DNA of 64,000 nucleotides from Christiangramia sediminis (GCF_020552705.1 NZ_JAJBZG010000002.1:682001-746000); one strand, 5' to 3'; positions 16,821-26,205 are shown, numbered from the stretch's first letter. Notes: generated from the sequence alone by a model not told the origin. Made by a program: numbers and translations.

Positions 16821-17628
16821 TAAGTTCTCTAAGATTAATGAAATCCTGTTTTCTGTTTTTATAATATTCAATAAGATCCAGGCTGTTGGAGGAATCAAGA
16901 ATGATTTTAAATTCTGGCTCCCGGGCACAATAGTATACAAAATTTTCAATTTCAGATTCTGGCAAGCCAAGGTCTAATATAAAAAAACTTCTCCCCAGCA
17001 CATCAATTCCATGCTGAACTAAGATCTGAAGTTTATCCTGTTTGTCCAGATTCTTTAAATATTTCGTTCTTCCGTTAATATCATTTAGCACAACATCTAA
17101 GGAAACACCTCCCAATAAAACACCAATATACTGCCACCTGCTTGTAATATTTTGGTTTGCTGTATACAGGCGTCTTTCTGTCTGGCTAAGCTTTTTCTCC
17201 GGGTAAGGAATACCGTATTTCTCCCTGTCAAAATAACTGATCTTTGGCAGATCGGTATCCAAATGACCGCTAAGTTTGAGATCACTTATACTTACCTCAT
17301 CCAGTTCGTTTCTAGCAGGAAATAATTTTACCTGAATTTTGCCGGAATCAAGATCGGTTGTGGAGATTATGATTTCCCTATTTTCAAACTGCACCGAAGA
17401 AAATAATATACGGTTCCCTGCTTTCGCATAGATCCTAAAAATTCCAGAATTATTACTGGTAGTTCCCTTTTCAAGGTCCAGGTTGACGATATGAATATTT
17501 GCGGGAGAAATTGAATCAGAAAGAATTTGTCCCTCAAGAAGTTTTATTTCCTGAGAGAATAAATCAAAATCTGCAAAACAAAGCAGCAGTAAAAAAGGCC
17601 AATATCTGGCTTTAATTTTTCGGATCAA
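16801..17628 (-). CDS. Secreted carboxypeptidase-regulatory-like protein, paralog 1
   Basis: 275 aa, first of the tandem set. A signal peptide (about residues 1-25, ending LFSQ) precedes the regulatory-like sandwich with LLEGQI, IHIVNLDLEKGT and SSVQFENR. Then come NELDEVSISDLKLSG and a longer middle (containing RWQYIGVLLGGVSLD, with a hydrophobic stretch). The C-terminal NFVYYCAREPEFKIIL and LIEYYKNRKQDFINLRELN blocks match the other copies. No enzyme motif is visible. The upstream 17629-17741 region separates it from the divergent pepE gene and must hold both promoters. Confidence 0.8.
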   Translation of the reverse strand: MIRKIKARYWPFLLLLCFADFDLFSQEIKLLEGQILSDSISPANIHIVNLDLEKGTTSNNSGIFRIYAKAGNRILFSSVQFENREIIISTTDLDSGKIQVKLFPARNELDEVSISDLKLSGHLDTDLPKISYFDREKYGIPYPEKKLSQTERRLYTANQNITSRWQYIGVLLGGVSLDVVLNDINGRTKYLKNLDKQDKLQILVQHGIDVLGRSFFILDLGLPESEIENFVYYCAREPEFKIILDSSNSLDLIEYYKNRKQDFINLRELNDTSKN

Positions 17629-17741
17629 GACGAATTGGTTAGTATTCGTATTCTTAAGTAACGATAGATTTTCTTATTTCGCCTTTAGTGATTGATAAAA
17701 TTTTAATAATACGCTCATTTCTTTAAATTTACCGTAAAAAC

Positions 17742-18449
17742 ATGATTCACGCGATACTTGCCAGTACTTCCACGCTACATAATGAAGATTATCTTGAATA
17801 TTTAATTCCTCATCTACCAGAATTATTTAAGAATGTAAAAGAAGTATTATTTATTCCCTATGCCAGGCCAGGAGGCATTTCTCATGAGGAATATACTTCA
17901 AAAGCAGCTGAAGCATTTTCAAAAGCAGGTATAATATTACGAGGGATCAATGAATTTGAAGATCCTGTAAAAGCGGTTAAGGAAGCTGCCGGGATTTTTA
18001 CCGGCGGAGGAAACACCTTTCTGTTGGTTTCAGAATTATACAGAAAAAAAATAATGAATGTCATTAAAGAAGTTGTAAAGAACGGCACTCCGTATATGGG
18101 AACCAGCGCCGGAACTAATATTGCCGGCCTGAGTATGCAAACTACTAATGACATGCCTATAGTCTATCCACCTAGCTTTCAAACACTGGGATTGATTCCT
18201 TTTAATATCAACCCTCATTACCTGGATCCAGATCCAAATTCAGAACATAAAGGTGAAACCAGGGAGACGAGAATCAATGAATTTCATGGCCTCAACTCTC
18301 AACCCGTGATAGGTCTTAGAGAAGGAAGCTGGCTGGAATTAAAGGATAATAAAGTTACGTTAAAAGGCAAGCTGAAAGCAAGGCTTTTCAAAAAGGATAA
18401 ATTACCTTTCGAAATAGAGACAGGAACAGATTTAACCGATTTGAATTAA
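17742..18449 (+). CDS. pepE: Dipeptidase E (peptidase S51)
   Basis: 235-aa cytoplasmic serine dipeptidase that cleaves Asp-X dipeptides. The nucleophile Ser122 is in MGTSAGTNIA, and the family pattern TGGGNTFLLVSELYR (about 86-100) and NPHYLDPDPNSEHKGETRE (around 170-188) are present. Length matches E. coli PepE (229 aa). It is followed after a single base by glsA, so the two form an amino-acid-releasing operon: aspartyl peptides to aspartate, and glutamine to glutamate. A -7-like TAAATTTA precedes the start. Confidence 0.93.
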   Translation: MIHAILASTSTLHNEDYLEYLIPHLPELFKNVKEVLFIPYARPGGISHEEYTSKAAEAFSKAGIILRGINEFEDPVKAVKEAAGIFTGGGNTFLLVSELYRKKIMNVIKEVVKNGTPYMGTSAGTNIAGLSMQTTNDMPIVYPPSFQTLGLIPFNINPHYLDPDPNSEHKGETRETRINEFHGLNSQPVIGLREGSWLELKDNKVTLKGKLKARLFKKDKLPFEIETGTDLTDLN

Positions 18450-18450
18450 T

Positions 18451-19365
18451 ATGGACTACCAGCATATTCTCGATACTATTCAAGATGAAATGAGCTACCG
18501 TGATGTAACAGGAAAAGTAGCCTCTTACATTCCGGAATTAGCAAAAGTTGATCGAAAAAAATTCGGCATGCATGTGTATTGCGGGGATCAGAAACAATTC
18601 TGCTTCGGAGATAGCCAAGATAACTTTTCTATACAGAGTATTTCCAAGGTCTTTACATTGGCTATGGCGATGAGATTAATGGGGGAAGATCTTTGGGATC
18701 GTGTTGATGTAGAACCATCTGGTGACCCGTTTAATAGTCTTACCCAGCTTGAATATGAAAGCGGAATTCCCCGAAATCCGTTTATTAATGCCGGAGCACT
18801 TGTAATTTCTGATATTCTCGTTGATCAATTTAAGGATCCAAAACAGGAATTACTCGATTTTGTAAGGGAAATTACCGGAGATGAAAATATTCATTACGAT
18901 GAGACTGTAGCTGCTTCTGAAAAATCAACGGGTTATAGAAATATAGCCCTGGTAAATTATATCAAAGCACTTGGAAATATTAAATGTGACGTAGAACCCA
19001 TTGTCGATTTTTATTTCTATCAATGTTCTCTGGCCATGTCTTGCCAACAGCTTTCAAAAGCGTTTATGATCTTTGCCAATAGAGGTAGAATTCTTGAGAC
19101 AGATAAAAAGATCTTAAAACCGAAAACTGTAAAAAGAATTAATGCTTTAATGCAAACTTGTGGTTTCTATGATGAAGCTGGAGAATTTAGTTTTCAGGTA
19201 GGCTTACCGGGAAAAAGTGGTGTGGGAGGTGGAATTGTCGCCATTCACCCCAACAATTTTTCTGTAGCAGTATGGAGCCCTATTTTAAACGATAATGGAA
19301 ATTCAGAGCTAGGTATGAAAGCCTTAGAGAGATTCACTACCCTTACCGGTGTGTCGGTCTTTTAA
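18451..19365 (+). CDS. glsA: Glutaminase A
   Basis: 304-aa serine-dependent glutaminase (beta-lactamase-like fold) hydrolysing glutamine to glutamate and ammonia. The catalytic SxxK is SISK (Ser63, Lys66). Other family blocks are YESGIPRNPFINAGALV, the EKSTGYRN segment, and the C-terminal GLPGKSGVGGGI. Size is standard. The gene begins one base after the pepE stop. The imperfect hairpin downstream at 19383-19407 may also slow transcription in this direction, but its T-run favours rpsT on the other strand. Confidence 0.95.
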   Translation: MDYQHILDTIQDEMSYRDVTGKVASYIPELAKVDRKKFGMHVYCGDQKQFCFGDSQDNFSIQSISKVFTLAMAMRLMGEDLWDRVDVEPSGDPFNSLTQLEYESGIPRNPFINAGALVISDILVDQFKDPKQELLDFVREITGDENIHYDETVAASEKSTGYRNIALVNYIKALGNIKCDVEPIVDFYFYQCSLAMSCQQLSKAFMIFANRGRILETDKKILKPKTVKRINALMQTCGFYDEAGEFSFQVGLPGKSGVGGGIVAIHPNNFSVAVWSPILNDNGNSELGMKALERFTTLTGVSVF

Positions 19366-19376
19366 TTTAGAGCAAC

Positions 19377-19407
19377 AAAAAAATGCCTTCCGAAGATCGG
19401 AAAGCAT
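19377..19407 (-). terminator. Terminator of rpsT
   Basis: 11-bp stem with one mismatch (ATGCCTTCCGA / TCGGAAAGCAT), loop of three, followed on the minus strand by seven T. The opposite direction lacks a good T-run. Confidence 0.75.
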
Positions 19408-19434
19408 TCCTTTATAAATTGAACACTGCTAAAA

Positions 19435-19683
19435 TTAAAGTGCTGCGACGTGCTTAGTCAAATTTGACTTTAGGTTAGCAGCTTTATTATCGTGAATGAT
19501 ATTTTTCTTAGCTAATTTGTCTACCATAGAAATAACAGAAGGTAACATTCCCTCAGCTTCTTTCTTATCGGCATCACGCAATTTTTTGATAGCGTTTCTT
19601 GTTGTTTTATGCTGGTAGCGATTTCTTAGACGTTTAGTCTCATTGCTACGAATCCTCTTCAACGCTGACTTATGATTTGCCAT
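19435..19683 (-). CDS. rpsT: 30S ribosomal protein S20
   Basis: 82-aa very basic helical protein beginning [21 protein letters not shown], the diagnostic N-terminus of bS20. It binds 16S rRNA in the small subunit body. Length and the C-terminal [20 protein letters not shown] block are normal. It is followed by a terminator and preceded by two tRNA-Glu genes on the same strand, possibly read as one transcript. Confidence 0.97.
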   Translation of the reverse strand: MANHKSALKRIRSNETKRLRNRYQHKTTRNAIKKLRDADKKEAEGMLPSVISMVDKLAKKNIIHDNKAANLKSNLTKHVAAL

Positions 19684-19713
19684 TACAATTGTTATTTAAA
19701 TGTTTTTTAAAAG

Positions 19714-19785
19714 TAGTCCGTAGGGGAATCGAACCCCTGTTACCAGGATGAAAACCTGGCGTCCTAACCCCTAGACGAACGGACC
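19714..19785 (-). tRNA. tRNA-Glu (anticodon UUC), copy 2
   Basis: 72-nt cloverleaf: acceptor GGTCCGT/ACGGACT, anticodon stem CCAGG/CCTGG with loop TTTTCAT giving UUC, T arm AGGGG-TTCGATT-CCCCT. Discriminator A; CCA not encoded. The first acceptor pair is G-U. Identical to the copy at 19855-19926. Confidence 0.97.
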
Positions 19786-19854
19786 ATAATCTATTTCAAA
19801 ATGCAACTTTAATTGTTGCTGTAAACAAACACATTCTTTCAGTGTTTCTCTTCG

Positions 19855-19926
19855 TAGTCCGTAGGGGAATCGAACCCCTGTTACCAGGATGAAAACCTGG
19901 CGTCCTAACCCCTAGACGAACGGACC
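19855..19926 (-). tRNA. tRNA-Glu (anticodon UUC), copy 1
   Basis: Base-for-base identical to the copy at 19714-19785, with a 69-nt spacer between them. Same cloverleaf, UUC anticodon, discriminator A and no encoded CCA. Probably one transcript with its neighbour. Confidence 0.97.
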
Positions 19927-20003
19927 ATTTTGTTTCAAATGCGGATGCAAAAATACAACTATTTTTCAATGCCGCAAATGTTCAACAAAAATTTTTAAAT
20001 TTT

Positions 20004-21482
20004 TTAATAGGCCTTTGCAAACAGCACTCTTCCAACTGACGGATTACCAGTCAAAACACAGCTTCCCGCTTCTTCTTTTCTTTCAAAAGGAATACACCTT
20101 ATGGTAGCTTTTGTAAGTTCCTTGATCTTATTTTCAGTTTCGGGAGTACCATCCCAATGTGCTGAAATGAATCCAGCCTTTTCTTTTAAAACCTTTTTGA
20201 ACTCATCAAAGGTTTCAACTTCAGTAATATGAGAATCTCTATAGGTCTTAGCTTTATTAAATAAGCTCTGCTGAATTTCAGTCATAAGAGCTTTGACCTT
20301 TTCAACAACTTCAGCTCTGTTTACAAACTCCTTGGTTAACGTATCTCTTCTTGCAAGCTCAACCGTTCCTTTTTCAAGATCCTTAGGTCCTATTGCTAAT
20401 CTTACAGGAACTCCCTGTAATTCATACTGGGCAAATTTCCATCCTGGCTTCTGATTATCATTATCATCAAATTTCACTGATACGCCAACTGCCCTAAGCT
20501 CTTTTACCAGTTCATTAGCAACTTCTGAAATTTGTTCTAATTGCTCCTCGCTCCTGTAAATAGGAACAATTACTACCTGTATTGGAGCAAGGTTTGGAGG
20601 CAACACCAACCCATTATCATCACTATGGGTCATTATAAGCGCACCCATAAGCCTGGTAGAAACACCCCAGGAGGTGGCCCATACATGCTCCAGTCCACCT
20701 TCTTTAGTTGCAAATTTTACATCAAATGCTTTGGCGAAATTTTGACCTAAGAAATGAGAAGTTCCTGCCTGTAAAGCCTTCCCATCCTGCATCATTGCTT
20801 CAATACAATAAGTTTCAAGAGCCCCTGCAAAACGTTCATTTTCAGTTTTACTTCCTTTTACCACCGGCATGGCCATAAATTCTTCCGCAAACTGGGCATA
20901 TATATTATTCATCAATTCAGTTTCCTGAAGTGCTTCTTCTTTCGTCGCATGCGCCGTATGCCCTTCCTGCCAAAGAAATTCGGCTGTTCTAAGAAATAAT
21001 CTGGTTCTCATTTCCCAACGTACCACATTGGCCCACTGGTTTATTTTTATAGGAAGATCTCTGTAGGATTGCACCCAGTTTTTATAGGTATTCCAGATAA
21101 TAGCTTCAGAAGTTGGTCTCACCACAAGTTCTTCCTCCAGCTTTGCTTCAGGATCTACCATTAATTTTCCTGGCTTGTCGGGATCATTTTTTAATCTGTA
21201 ATGTGTCACCACCGCACATTCTTTAGCGAATCCTTCGGCATTCTTCTCTTCAGCTTCAAAAAGGCTTTTCGGTACAAAAAGAGGAAAATAGGCATTTTGA
21301 TGACCTGTCTCTTTAAACATTCTGTCCAGTTCGGCCTGCATTTTTTCCCAGATGGCGTAACCATAAGGTTTGATCACCATGCATCCCCGAACCGCTGAAT
21401 TTTCAGCTAAATCGGCTTTTACAACCAATTCGTTATACCATTTTGAATAGTCTTCACTTCTCTTTGTTAGATTCTTTCCCAT
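20004..21482 (-). CDS. proS: Prolyl-tRNA synthetase (ProS type 3)
   Basis: 492-aa class II synthetase charging tRNA-Pro. It is of the eukaryote/archaeon-like type: no bacterial editing insertion between motifs 2 and 3, and a C-terminal extension ending in Tyr. Motif 1/2 features are seen in [24 protein letters not shown] and [26 protein letters not shown]. The anticodon-binding domain occupies about residues 300-400. A -7 box at 21541-21548 lies about 60 nt upstream, in the divergent intergenic region shared with the Gly/aromatic-rich lipoprotein gene. Confidence 0.96.
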   Translation of the reverse strand: MGKNLTKRSEDYSKWYNELVVKADLAENSAVRGCMVIKPYGYAIWEKMQAELDRMFKETGHQNAYFPLFVPKSLFEAEEKNAEGFAKECAVVTHYRLKNDPDKPGKLMVDPEAKLEEELVVRPTSEAIIWNTYKNWVQSYRDLPIKINQWANVVRWEMRTRLFLRTAEFLWQEGHTAHATKEEALQETELMNNIYAQFAEEFMAMPVVKGSKTENERFAGALETYCIEAMMQDGKALQAGTSHFLGQNFAKAFDVKFATKEGGLEHVWATSWGVSTRLMGALIMTHSDDNGLVLPPNLAPIQVVIVPIYRSEEQLEQISEVANELVKELRAVGVSVKFDDNDNQKPGWKFAQYELQGVPVRLAIGPKDLEKGTVELARRDTLTKEFVNRAEVVEKVKALMTEIQQSLFNKAKTYRDSHITEVETFDEFKKVLKEKAGFISAHWDGTPETENKIKELTKATIRCIPFERKEEAGSCVLTGNPSVGRVLFAKAY

Positions 21483-21540
21483 CTCTTATTATTTGGCATA
21501 AAACTTGTATCTTTTCTAGGTATAATACTAACCGTTCGGG

Positions 21541-21548
21541 CAAAACTA
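21541..21548 (-). promoter_or_regulatory. -7 box of proS
   Basis: TAGTTTTG on the minus strand, exact TAnnTTTG. A TATTTTTA on the plus strand at 21551-21558 may serve the divergent lipoprotein gene. Confidence 0.5.
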
Positions 21549-21586
21549 ACTATTTTTAGGATGCCCAACAATAAAAAGGATCACCA

Positions 21587-22648
21587 ATGAAACTTTATAA
21601 TACACTACGAAACAAACTGGGTCTTCTGCTCGCGCCGATGGCTGTTTTTGCATTGGCTTCTTGCGGTTCTTATCAATATTCCGGTTACGAATCCGATGGA
21701 ATCTATGGAGAATCCAGACCCGGAATTTGGGAACAACAGGAACCAGAAGTCACAGAAGTTAGACCAAATAATGAAAATTCATATTATAAGAATCTTTTCG
21801 CCCAACAGTCCCAAATGGTTGGCGAAGTTCTAGAAAGCGATGTTTTTACTGATGTAGACAGCTATAGTTCAAATGACGGATATGAGAATTATTCTGAAGT
21901 TGGCGGAGATGTAGCCTATGTAGGTGGAAATGCACCGTGGGGTCAGGATCCTGATACTTACACTATCAATGTATACAATAACGGATTCTATGGCGGATTT
22001 TATTCACCGTGGAGATTTGGATACGGTTATGGATTTGGCAATCCTTATTTTGGAGGATGGTATGATCCTTTTTGGGATCCCTTTTTCCCAAATTGGGGTC
22101 CTTGGGGACCTAGATGGGGCACTGGCTGGGTCTATGGAGGTGGTTTTGGCTATGGCTTCGGTTTTGGAGGTTTTCATAACCCATATTATCCATATTATAA
22201 TAACTATAATTATAACTATAACAATAATCGGTATGCCTACAGTACTGGAAGAAGAAATTCCAGAGCAACCTACACCGAAGGTGAAAGAAGAAGAGATTCT
22301 TATTCCCAAAGAATTAGAGATATAAGAAGTTCAAGAGCTTCAGAGTATGGCACTTCCAGAGTTAGAAGCAGCACTGGTAATAACGATTCAAGGGTTTACA
22401 CAAGGACCAGCAGAAGATCTGAACCTACAAGAAGTTATGATTATAATAGAAGCCGAAGCAGCTCTCCTTCTTATGAGCGATCTTCTAGAAGCAGCAATAA
22501 TACCTATCGTTCATCTCCATCCCGAAGAAGTTCAAGTTCTTCTCGATCTAGTACTGTAAGAAGTTCTAGCAGCTCAAGTAGAAGCTCGGGAACTACCACT
22601 AGAAGCTCTGGAGGTTCATCCAGAGGAGGCCGTGGCGGAGGTCGATAA
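21587..22648 (+). CDS. Low-complexity Gly/aromatic- and Arg/Ser-rich lipoprotein
   Basis: 353 aa of unknown function. A type II signal peptide with lipobox ALASC (Cys26) anchors it in a membrane. Residues about 30-125 are acidic and Tyr-rich. A central part (about 126-215) is dominated by Gly, Phe, Tyr, Trp, Pro and Asn (for example GYGYGFGNPYFGGWYDPF). The last 135 residues are an Arg/Ser-rich tail with many RSS repeats, ending in GGRGGGR. No domain is recognised. Such composition suggests a disordered or surface-coat protein, but homology would not be informative because of the bias. It is followed by a strong terminator. Confidence 0.8.
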   Translation: MKLYNTLRNKLGLLLAPMAVFALASCGSYQYSGYESDGIYGESRPGIWEQQEPEVTEVRPNNENSYYKNLFAQQSQMVGEVLESDVFTDVDSYSSNDGYENYSEVGGDVAYVGGNAPWGQDPDTYTINVYNNGFYGGFYSPWRFGYGYGFGNPYFGGWYDPFWDPFFPNWGPWGPRWGTGWVYGGGFGYGFGFGGFHNPYYPYYNNYNYNYNNNRYAYSTGRRNSRATYTEGERRRDSYSQRIRDIRSSRASEYGTSRVRSSTGNNDSRVYTRTSRRSEPTRSYDYNRSRSSSPSYERSSRSSNNTYRSSPSRRSSSSSRSSTVRSSSSSSRSSGTTTRSSGGSSRGGRGGGR

Positions 22649-22671
22649 TAACTTATTAATATACCAAGTGA

Positions 22672-22702
22672 CCTTACAGGATAAAACCTGTAAGGTTTTT
22701 TT
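22672..22702 (+). terminator. Rho-independent terminator
   Basis: Perfect 9-bp stem CCTTACAGG / CCTGTAAGG, loop ATAAAA, then seven T, after the low-complexity lipoprotein gene. Confidence 0.92.
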
Positions 22703-22719
22703 ATAAAACATTTATCATC

Positions 22720-24225
22720 ATGAAAATACTATTATCATTTATAGCATCTATTGCTATTTTTTCCTCAGTTAAGGCGCAGACGTTACAAGATGCCTATCGC
22801 TATTCTTCTTCTGAACTTTCGGGTACGGCGAGATATATTGGGATGAGTGGCGCTTTTGGAGCATTAGGAGGCGATATTTCAGCTATGGCCATAAACCCTG
22901 CATCTTCCGCAGTCTTTTTATCCAGCAGTGCTACTGCCACTTTATCGTATAGAAGTCTTGACAATAGTATCAATTACAATAATGGACAAAGTTCTGGAGA
23001 AAATAGTAATATAGATCTTGATAATATAGGTGGTGTTTTTGTATTTACCGCTAATGAGGACAGTAACTGGAAAAAGTTCTCCCTTGGACTTAATTATTCT
23101 TCCGAACAAAATTTCGAAGAAGACTATAGTGTTAGAGGAAATTCAACCAATTCTATTGACCAGTATTTTCTCAATTATGCCAATGGTGTACCTTTAGATT
23201 TACTTCAGCTACAGGGAGGTGAAAATATTTCTGATCTTTATTCTTTTCTGGGTGAAAACTATGGTTTTGGTGCTCAACAGGCATTTCTAGGGTATCAGGG
23301 ATTTATAATTGAAGCTGATGCTGATAATCCTGATAACACCGGATATTTTTCACTTATTGATGAGGGTTCTTTTGATCAAAGATACGCTTATGCCGCTACC
23401 GGACTCAACGGAAAACTTACCTTCAATGCAGGAACCCAGTTTAAAGATTTTTTATACCTAGGTTTAAATTTGAACTCTCACTTTATTAATTACGAAAATT
23501 CCACCGAATTAAGCGAATTCAATAATAATGCTGAGAGCTTGACTACAGAAGTTTATTTCGGTAATTCTCTAAGTACCAATGGAGATGGTTTTTCTTTTCA
23601 GCTTGGAGGTATCGCAAAAGTAAATGACAATATTCGATTTGGTTTAACTTATGATTCTCCAACCTGGTTCAATATAAGAGAAGAAACCACGCAATACCTT
23701 GAGACTAATAGCCCGTCAGACGAATTTGTAAGTGTTGTTCCTCAAATAGTAAATATATATCCCGAATACCGCCTTCAGTTGCCTGAAAAAATAGCTGTAA
23801 GTGCAGCTTATTTATTCGAAAAACAAGGCCTGCTTAGCTTTGATTACGGCAGAAAGGACTATACGAATATTAAATTCAAACCTGAGAATGACATAGATTT
23901 CCAGGACCTGAATGCTAATATTGCGGAGAATATGAAAGCAGCCTCTACTTACAGATTGGGTGGCGAATATAGAATTGCAAATTTTAGTTTAAGAGCTGGT
24001 TATAGATTTGAGGAGAGTCCTTTCAAGAATAAAAACCGTGTAGGAGACCTTACAGGATACAGCGGGGGAGTTGGGTACTCCTTTGGAAGTATAAACCTGG
24101 ACCTCGCCTATAGCAATGCACAATACGATGAAGGCTCACCTATTTACAATGTAGGCCTCACAGACCCGGTTAATATTGACAGGGACCTTTCAAAGTTTGT
24201 ATTATCCCTGACATTCGGATTATAG
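22720..24225 (+). CDS. OmpP1/FadL-type outer membrane protein
   Basis: 501-aa beta-barrel with a signal peptide (ending about VKAQ). The mature N-terminus (SARYIGMSGAFGALGGDISAMAINPA type pattern: GTARYIGMSGAFGALGGD) is the FadL/OMPP1 hatch motif. Alternating beta-strand patterns run to the C-terminal strand that ends in Leu after a Phe-Gly (LTFGL). FadL-type channels take up hydrophobic compounds; this Bacteroidota subgroup has no proven substrate. Only 17 nt separate the start from the preceding terminator T-run. Confidence 0.82.
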   Translation: MKILLSFIASIAIFSSVKAQTLQDAYRYSSSELSGTARYIGMSGAFGALGGDISAMAINPASSAVFLSSSATATLSYRSLDNSINYNNGQSSGENSNIDLDNIGGVFVFTANEDSNWKKFSLGLNYSSEQNFEEDYSVRGNSTNSIDQYFLNYANGVPLDLLQLQGGENISDLYSFLGENYGFGAQQAFLGYQGFIIEADADNPDNTGYFSLIDEGSFDQRYAYAATGLNGKLTFNAGTQFKDFLYLGLNLNSHFINYENSTELSEFNNNAESLTTEVYFGNSLSTNGDGFSFQLGGIAKVNDNIRFGLTYDSPTWFNIREETTQYLETNSPSDEFVSVVPQIVNIYPEYRLQLPEKIAVSAAYLFEKQGLLSFDYGRKDYTNIKFKPENDIDFQDLNANIAENMKAASTYRLGGEYRIANFSLRAGYRFEESPFKNKNRVGDLTGYSGGVGYSFGSINLDLAYSNAQYDEGSPIYNVGLTDPVNIDRDLSKFVLSLTFGL

Positions 24226-24244
24226 AAGAAATGACAAATTAACT

Positions 24245-24269
24245 AAAGCGCCTCTCTGGCGCTTTTTTT
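24245..24269 (+). terminator. Rho-independent terminator of the FadL-like gene
   Basis: Stem AAAGCGCC / GGCGCTTT with a TCTCT loop and seven T. It overlaps the stop codon of the convergent T9SS cargo gene. Confidence 0.88.
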
Positions 24270-26121
24270 ACCTCATCAATGTGAAATTAGACATGTATTC
24301 CCGATGATCCCCCGTCTTTTCATCAACAAATTCCACTCTGAACCAGTAATCATCAGCAGGTAATGGCTGCCCGTTGTAAGTACCATCCCACCCTTTACCC
24401 TGATCAGGGTTTAGTTTACTGATTAGTTTCCCATATCTGTCAAAAACATATAACTTTTTAATAGTTATATAGCTATCGGTAATAAGGTTCCACGTATCAT
24501 TATAACCATCTGAATTTGGACTAAAAAACCTTGGATATCCTACCAAAAAAAAGCTTTCGCTCGTAGTTTCCCCACAACCATTGGTCTCCCTGGATGTGAT
24601 TACATGACTGCCCGGAGGCACATTTGAAAAAATATTACTTTCCTGCCAGTTGCCGTTATCCAATCGGTATTCAAATTCTGCAAACTCTTCTCCTATTATA
24701 TTTTCAGGCGTGGCCTCCACCGTATATCCATCTCCAAAATCTGAACCCGAGATGGATACAGAAAGTATTTCTGCCCGGGAAACAGTGACAGGATTTGTCA
24801 CAAACTCTAATTTACATCCGGATTCGGGGTGAGATATTCTCACCTTTATTTCTGAGGATGGAAATTCATTTAAAGTTAGGATTGCCGAAGTATTTATCAA
24901 CTCATTTCCATCATACCATTCATATAGATATCCCGTTCCAAGGTCCTCCCCTATAGTTACCGGGTTCAAAATATTACTATCAATATCAACACAAAAGATC
25001 AGGTTTTCGGGAAGTTGATATTCTGGAAAATCAAAAGTCGTGAGTTCAAAAGCTACTGTTTCAGAAAAACATCCACTCCTCTTATCCTGAACCTGAGCAT
25101 ACACCGTTTTCCCCTCCACAAAAGGATAGGTTTGAGGAGAAACAATTGGCTGAAAATCTTCAATATCCTGAGTGGTTTCATAATAAAAGACTTCGTAATT
25201 AGAAGAATTTCCATTTGGCTCAATAAGATCTCCAGATCCTTCCCTTAAATCAATAGTTTCACCGCCCTCTCTGCAAACAGCAAGCTCGTCCAACTCCCCT
25301 ATTAAGGGAGCGTCATAGAAAGTAACGGTTACATCGTCCTGTTCAGATTTATTTTCAATCTCATCGGTTACTATCAGCCTGTAATCACCAGATTCTGTGA
25401 CGGTATAAGTTGGACCATTTTCATTTGGTATTAATTCATATTGCGATGTATTCTCATTAAAAACCAACCATTCATAGGAGGCGTCTTCATCTGTTGTTCC
25501 GTCAAGTATATATTGATCTTCCTCACATACCGAAATGCTTCCGCCAAGATCAAGATTTAATATTGAACAATCCGTAGACCCCGCTCCGGTATTTGTTTGT
25601 TCAAGACTTATATAACCAGGCACCTGTTCAAAATTTGTAATAACCACCACATAAATATCATTCGCCTGCGCATCTGGAATAGACATAAATTCCACGGCAT
25701 CGGGAAGGTAACTACAATCAACAATTTTATTTTGAGTAAGAGAGAAACCGGAACAATAATCTTCTCCACGGTCAAAAGGCCCCCACACAACAAAATCTAC
25801 ATCCAAAGGAGCTCCGGTACCATTCTCATTTTCATACTGAGAAATACGAAAACTTAGATCGCCGGTATTTTCAATTTGCAGAAAGAACCAGGCAGGATAG
25901 GGCTGGTCATCTAGGCATCCATAATCAGGACCCAGTTCACCACTAATTTGATTACTATTTCTAAAATTTGCATTGGGAAATGTAAGCCTTTCATCTCCAG
26001 CACAAAACGGCTCAATATCAGAGCACCTCGTACCCTGGGCATTTATCGAGTTAATCGAAAACAGCCCCAGTAAGAAGAACAAGCATATCTTTAATATCAT
26101 TCTCATTTCCACCAACATCAT
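24268..26121 (-). CDS. Type IX secretion (type B sorting domain) surface protein
   Basis: 617 aa with signal peptide (ending about NINAQ). A Cys-containing N-terminal domain (about 30-190) holds FVVWGPF and similar strands; then come Ig-like/PKD-like repeats. The last about 85 residues are the gliding-motility-type C-terminal domain: FFSPNSDGYNDTWNL, KLYVFDRYGKLI and GWDGTYNGQPLPADDYWF. This domain directs export by the Bacteroidota type IX secretion system and attachment to the surface. Start choices at 26121, 26106 and 26100 differ by a few residues; the signal peptide fits best with MRMILKI or MILKI. Function beyond adhesion is unknown. Confidence 0.88.
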   Translation of the reverse strand: MMLVEMRMILKICLFFLLGLFSINSINAQGTRCSDIEPFCAGDERLTFPNANFRNSNQISGELGPDYGCLDDQPYPAWFFLQIENTGDLSFRISQYENENGTGAPLDVDFVVWGPFDRGEDYCSGFSLTQNKIVDCSYLPDAVEFMSIPDAQANDIYVVVITNFEQVPGYISLEQTNTGAGSTDCSILNLDLGGSISVCEEDQYILDGTTDEDASYEWLVFNENTSQYELIPNENGPTYTVTESGDYRLIVTDEIENKSEQDDVTVTFYDAPLIGELDELAVCREGGETIDLREGSGDLIEPNGNSSNYEVFYYETTQDIEDFQPIVSPQTYPFVEGKTVYAQVQDKRSGCFSETVAFELTTFDFPEYQLPENLIFCVDIDSNILNPVTIGEDLGTGYLYEWYDGNELINTSAILTLNEFPSSEIKVRISHPESGCKLEFVTNPVTVSRAEILSVSISGSDFGDGYTVEATPENIIGEEFAEFEYRLDNGNWQESNIFSNVPPGSHVITSRETNGCGETTSESFFLVGYPRFFSPNSDGYNDTWNLITDSYITIKKLYVFDRYGKLISKLNPDQGKGWDGTYNGQPLPADDYWFRVEFVDEKTGDHREYMSNFTLMR

Positions 26122-26205
26122 AAGTCTTACAAAATATGAAATATTGCCTAGATGCGTAGTTAAGGCTTATCTAATTTTGAATACGGCTAAAACCTTATAA
26201 ATATG

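Noticed and set aside
16821-16970. N-terminal extension of the second secreted paralog into its upstream neighbour (possible fusion or frameshift)
   Set aside because: The extra 50 residues lack a signal peptide and lie within the coding sequence of the first paralog. The ATG at 16820 gives a normal leader, so the two are separate overlapping genes.
21924-22559. Alternative long open frames inside the low-complexity lipoprotein gene, on both strands
   Set aside because: They result from the repetitive Gly/Arg/Ser codon composition. The main frame has a proper signal peptide and a terminator after it.
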